Positions 21,919 to 22,589 of a stretch of 22,589 nt of DNA are shown here, one piece after another (within the stretch, counting starts at the first letter, position 1; every line of letters begins with the position of its first letter). Both the position numbers and the translations under genes were made by a program. The notes under the pieces are model-generated. The model saw only the letters and a program-made list of their open reading frames with translations, was not told where the DNA came from and ran no database searches. The stretch comes from CAYOVG01 sp964407285. Lineage in GTDB: Bacteria; Desulfobacterota; Syntrophobacteria; Syntrophobacterales; Syntrophobacteraceae. The stretch lies in the NCBI GenBank assembly GCA_964407285.1, contig CAYOVG010000070.1:1-22589 (forward strand). Reading direction: 5' to 3'.

Positions 21919-22589
21919 TTAATCTGCCAGTCGTTCATACTCTGAGCACATGGAAGACGTGAAAGACTCTCCATGCTTCCCCCACCAATCATCATCCATG
22001 AAATTCGTCGAAATTATCTTGTAACTCTCGGCCACCCGCGCTGGAAGGGGAAGTGATGGTGTCCTGTCCAATGATTCACGCCAAGATTTCCTGCAAACAC
22101 AATCGACTCTAAGCAGTTCCTTCAAGGATTTGAGACGTCTATCTGGAAACGAGGCATACTCATCCAATAGGTACTCGACATACCTGCAGCACCGTTCACA
22201 AGTTGTTGGCGCAAGGCTCGTTAGATTATAGCCAGGAGGATAAACATCCCTACTCTTATGCCAGGACAAATGCACGTGAGCAAGCAAGTCCGGAGGCAGT
22301 CTCCGCAGCACTTCTACCAATGTCCAGAGTGACGGAGAGGCGTATAATCCATACTCCAACATCAAATAAAGATGAGTCCAAGGCTTCACATGCACTGGAA
22401 ATACAATGCAGTCATCAATTCCAGACCCAAAAGCCCACAGAATGGATGAGATACTATCAGCAACAATCTCAGAAGGCTCCAAGAATGGGGCCCCTATCAG
22501 AATATTGGCCGAACAAGTGAAACCGTATTTCTTTATTTGACAATTCTGGGTAGGCGTAAGCTCGCAATTTAGCTTGGGAAATGGTAGAA
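21919..22589 (-). CDS. Second RaSEA-like radical SAM protein, 5' end beyond window
   Basis: The frame is open to the right edge, giving 222 visible C-terminal residues; a TTG at 22482 is not the true start because homology continues upstream of it. It aligns with the C-terminal half of the 15553-16698 protein: GAPFLEPSEIVADSI with KPPFLNEVEAVHDAI, EYGLYASPSLWTL with QYGIYELPSLWTL, CERC and CVC with CPSC and CTC, and DDDWW with GENWW. The cluster-binding cysteines would lie outside the window. It leads the minus-strand group and is followed six bases later by the BtrH-like gene. The divergence is large, so it is an old duplication or separate recruitment, probably with a different substrate or step. 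Confidence 0.85.
   Translation of the reverse strand, partial: LPFPKLNCELTPTQNCQIKKYGFTCSANILIGAPFLEPSEIVADSISSILWAFGSGIDDCIVFPVHVKPWTHLYLMLEYGLYASPSLWTLVEVLRRLPPDLLAHVHLSWHKSRDVYPPGYNLTSLAPTTCERCCRYVEYLLDEYASFPDRRLKSLKELLRVDCVCRKSWRESLDRTPSLPLPARVAESYKIISTNFMDDDWWGKHGESFTSSMCSEYERLAD

Overview
The window joins two unlike blocks of DNA. Positions 1 to about 13,980 are GC-rich and carry a minus-strand chemosensory operon. Positions from about 14,390 to the right edge are clearly more AT-rich (judged by eye) and carry part of a small-molecule biosynthetic cluster. No rRNA, tRNA or ribosomal protein gene is present to fix the taxon. The soluble receptor, the PAS-HEAT protein in the che operon and the short GC-rich intergenic repeats suggest a Deltaproteobacterium (Desulfobacterota/Myxococcota-like). 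That is an inference, held loosely.

Left block, in order of transcription from about 13,900 down to 55: cheY2, cheA, cheW, a long soluble chemoreceptor, a PAS plus HEAT-repeat protein, then an inserted lower-GC group (AAA/ABC-type ATPase, a TOPRIM/DUF4276-like partner, a 100-residue unknown), then cheR, cheB, cheY1 and cheC. The operon holds a complete phosphorelay (HPt kinase, coupling protein, two single-domain receivers), adaptation enzymes (methyltransferase, methylesterase) and a CheY-P phosphatase with both active sites intact. The receptor has no membrane segment or sensor domain, so input must come from inside the cell, possibly through the PAS-HEAT protein. Several track-length open frames begin too early; starts here were moved to the ATG behind a clear ribosome binding site (cheC 657, cheY1 1134, TOPRIM protein 4293, receptor 10597, cheW 11176, cheA 13344).

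Boundary, 13,715-14,386: no convincing gene. It holds heptamer repeats, a candidate promoter for the che operon, a possible short coding relic, a 141-bp structure with 14-bp perfect terminal inverted repeats ending in TA (MITE-like), and a candidate promoter with an operator-like dyad for the right block.

Right block: plus-strand genes encode a SAM methyltransferase, a possible 77-residue protein, a radical SAM protein of the archaeosine-synthase RaSEA type, a NodU/CmcH/TobZ carbamoyltransferase, a GNAT protein and a muconolactone-isomerase-like small protein. Converging on them from the right edge, the minus strand encodes a second RaSEA-type protein (cut by the edge), a BtrH-like protein and a BtrK/TIGR03099-like PLP decarboxylase, tightly packed or overlapping. 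Together they look like an undescribed pathway in which an amino-acid-derived unit is decarboxylated, remodelled by radical chemistry, carbamoylated, and probably methylated and acylated. The product cannot be named from this window.
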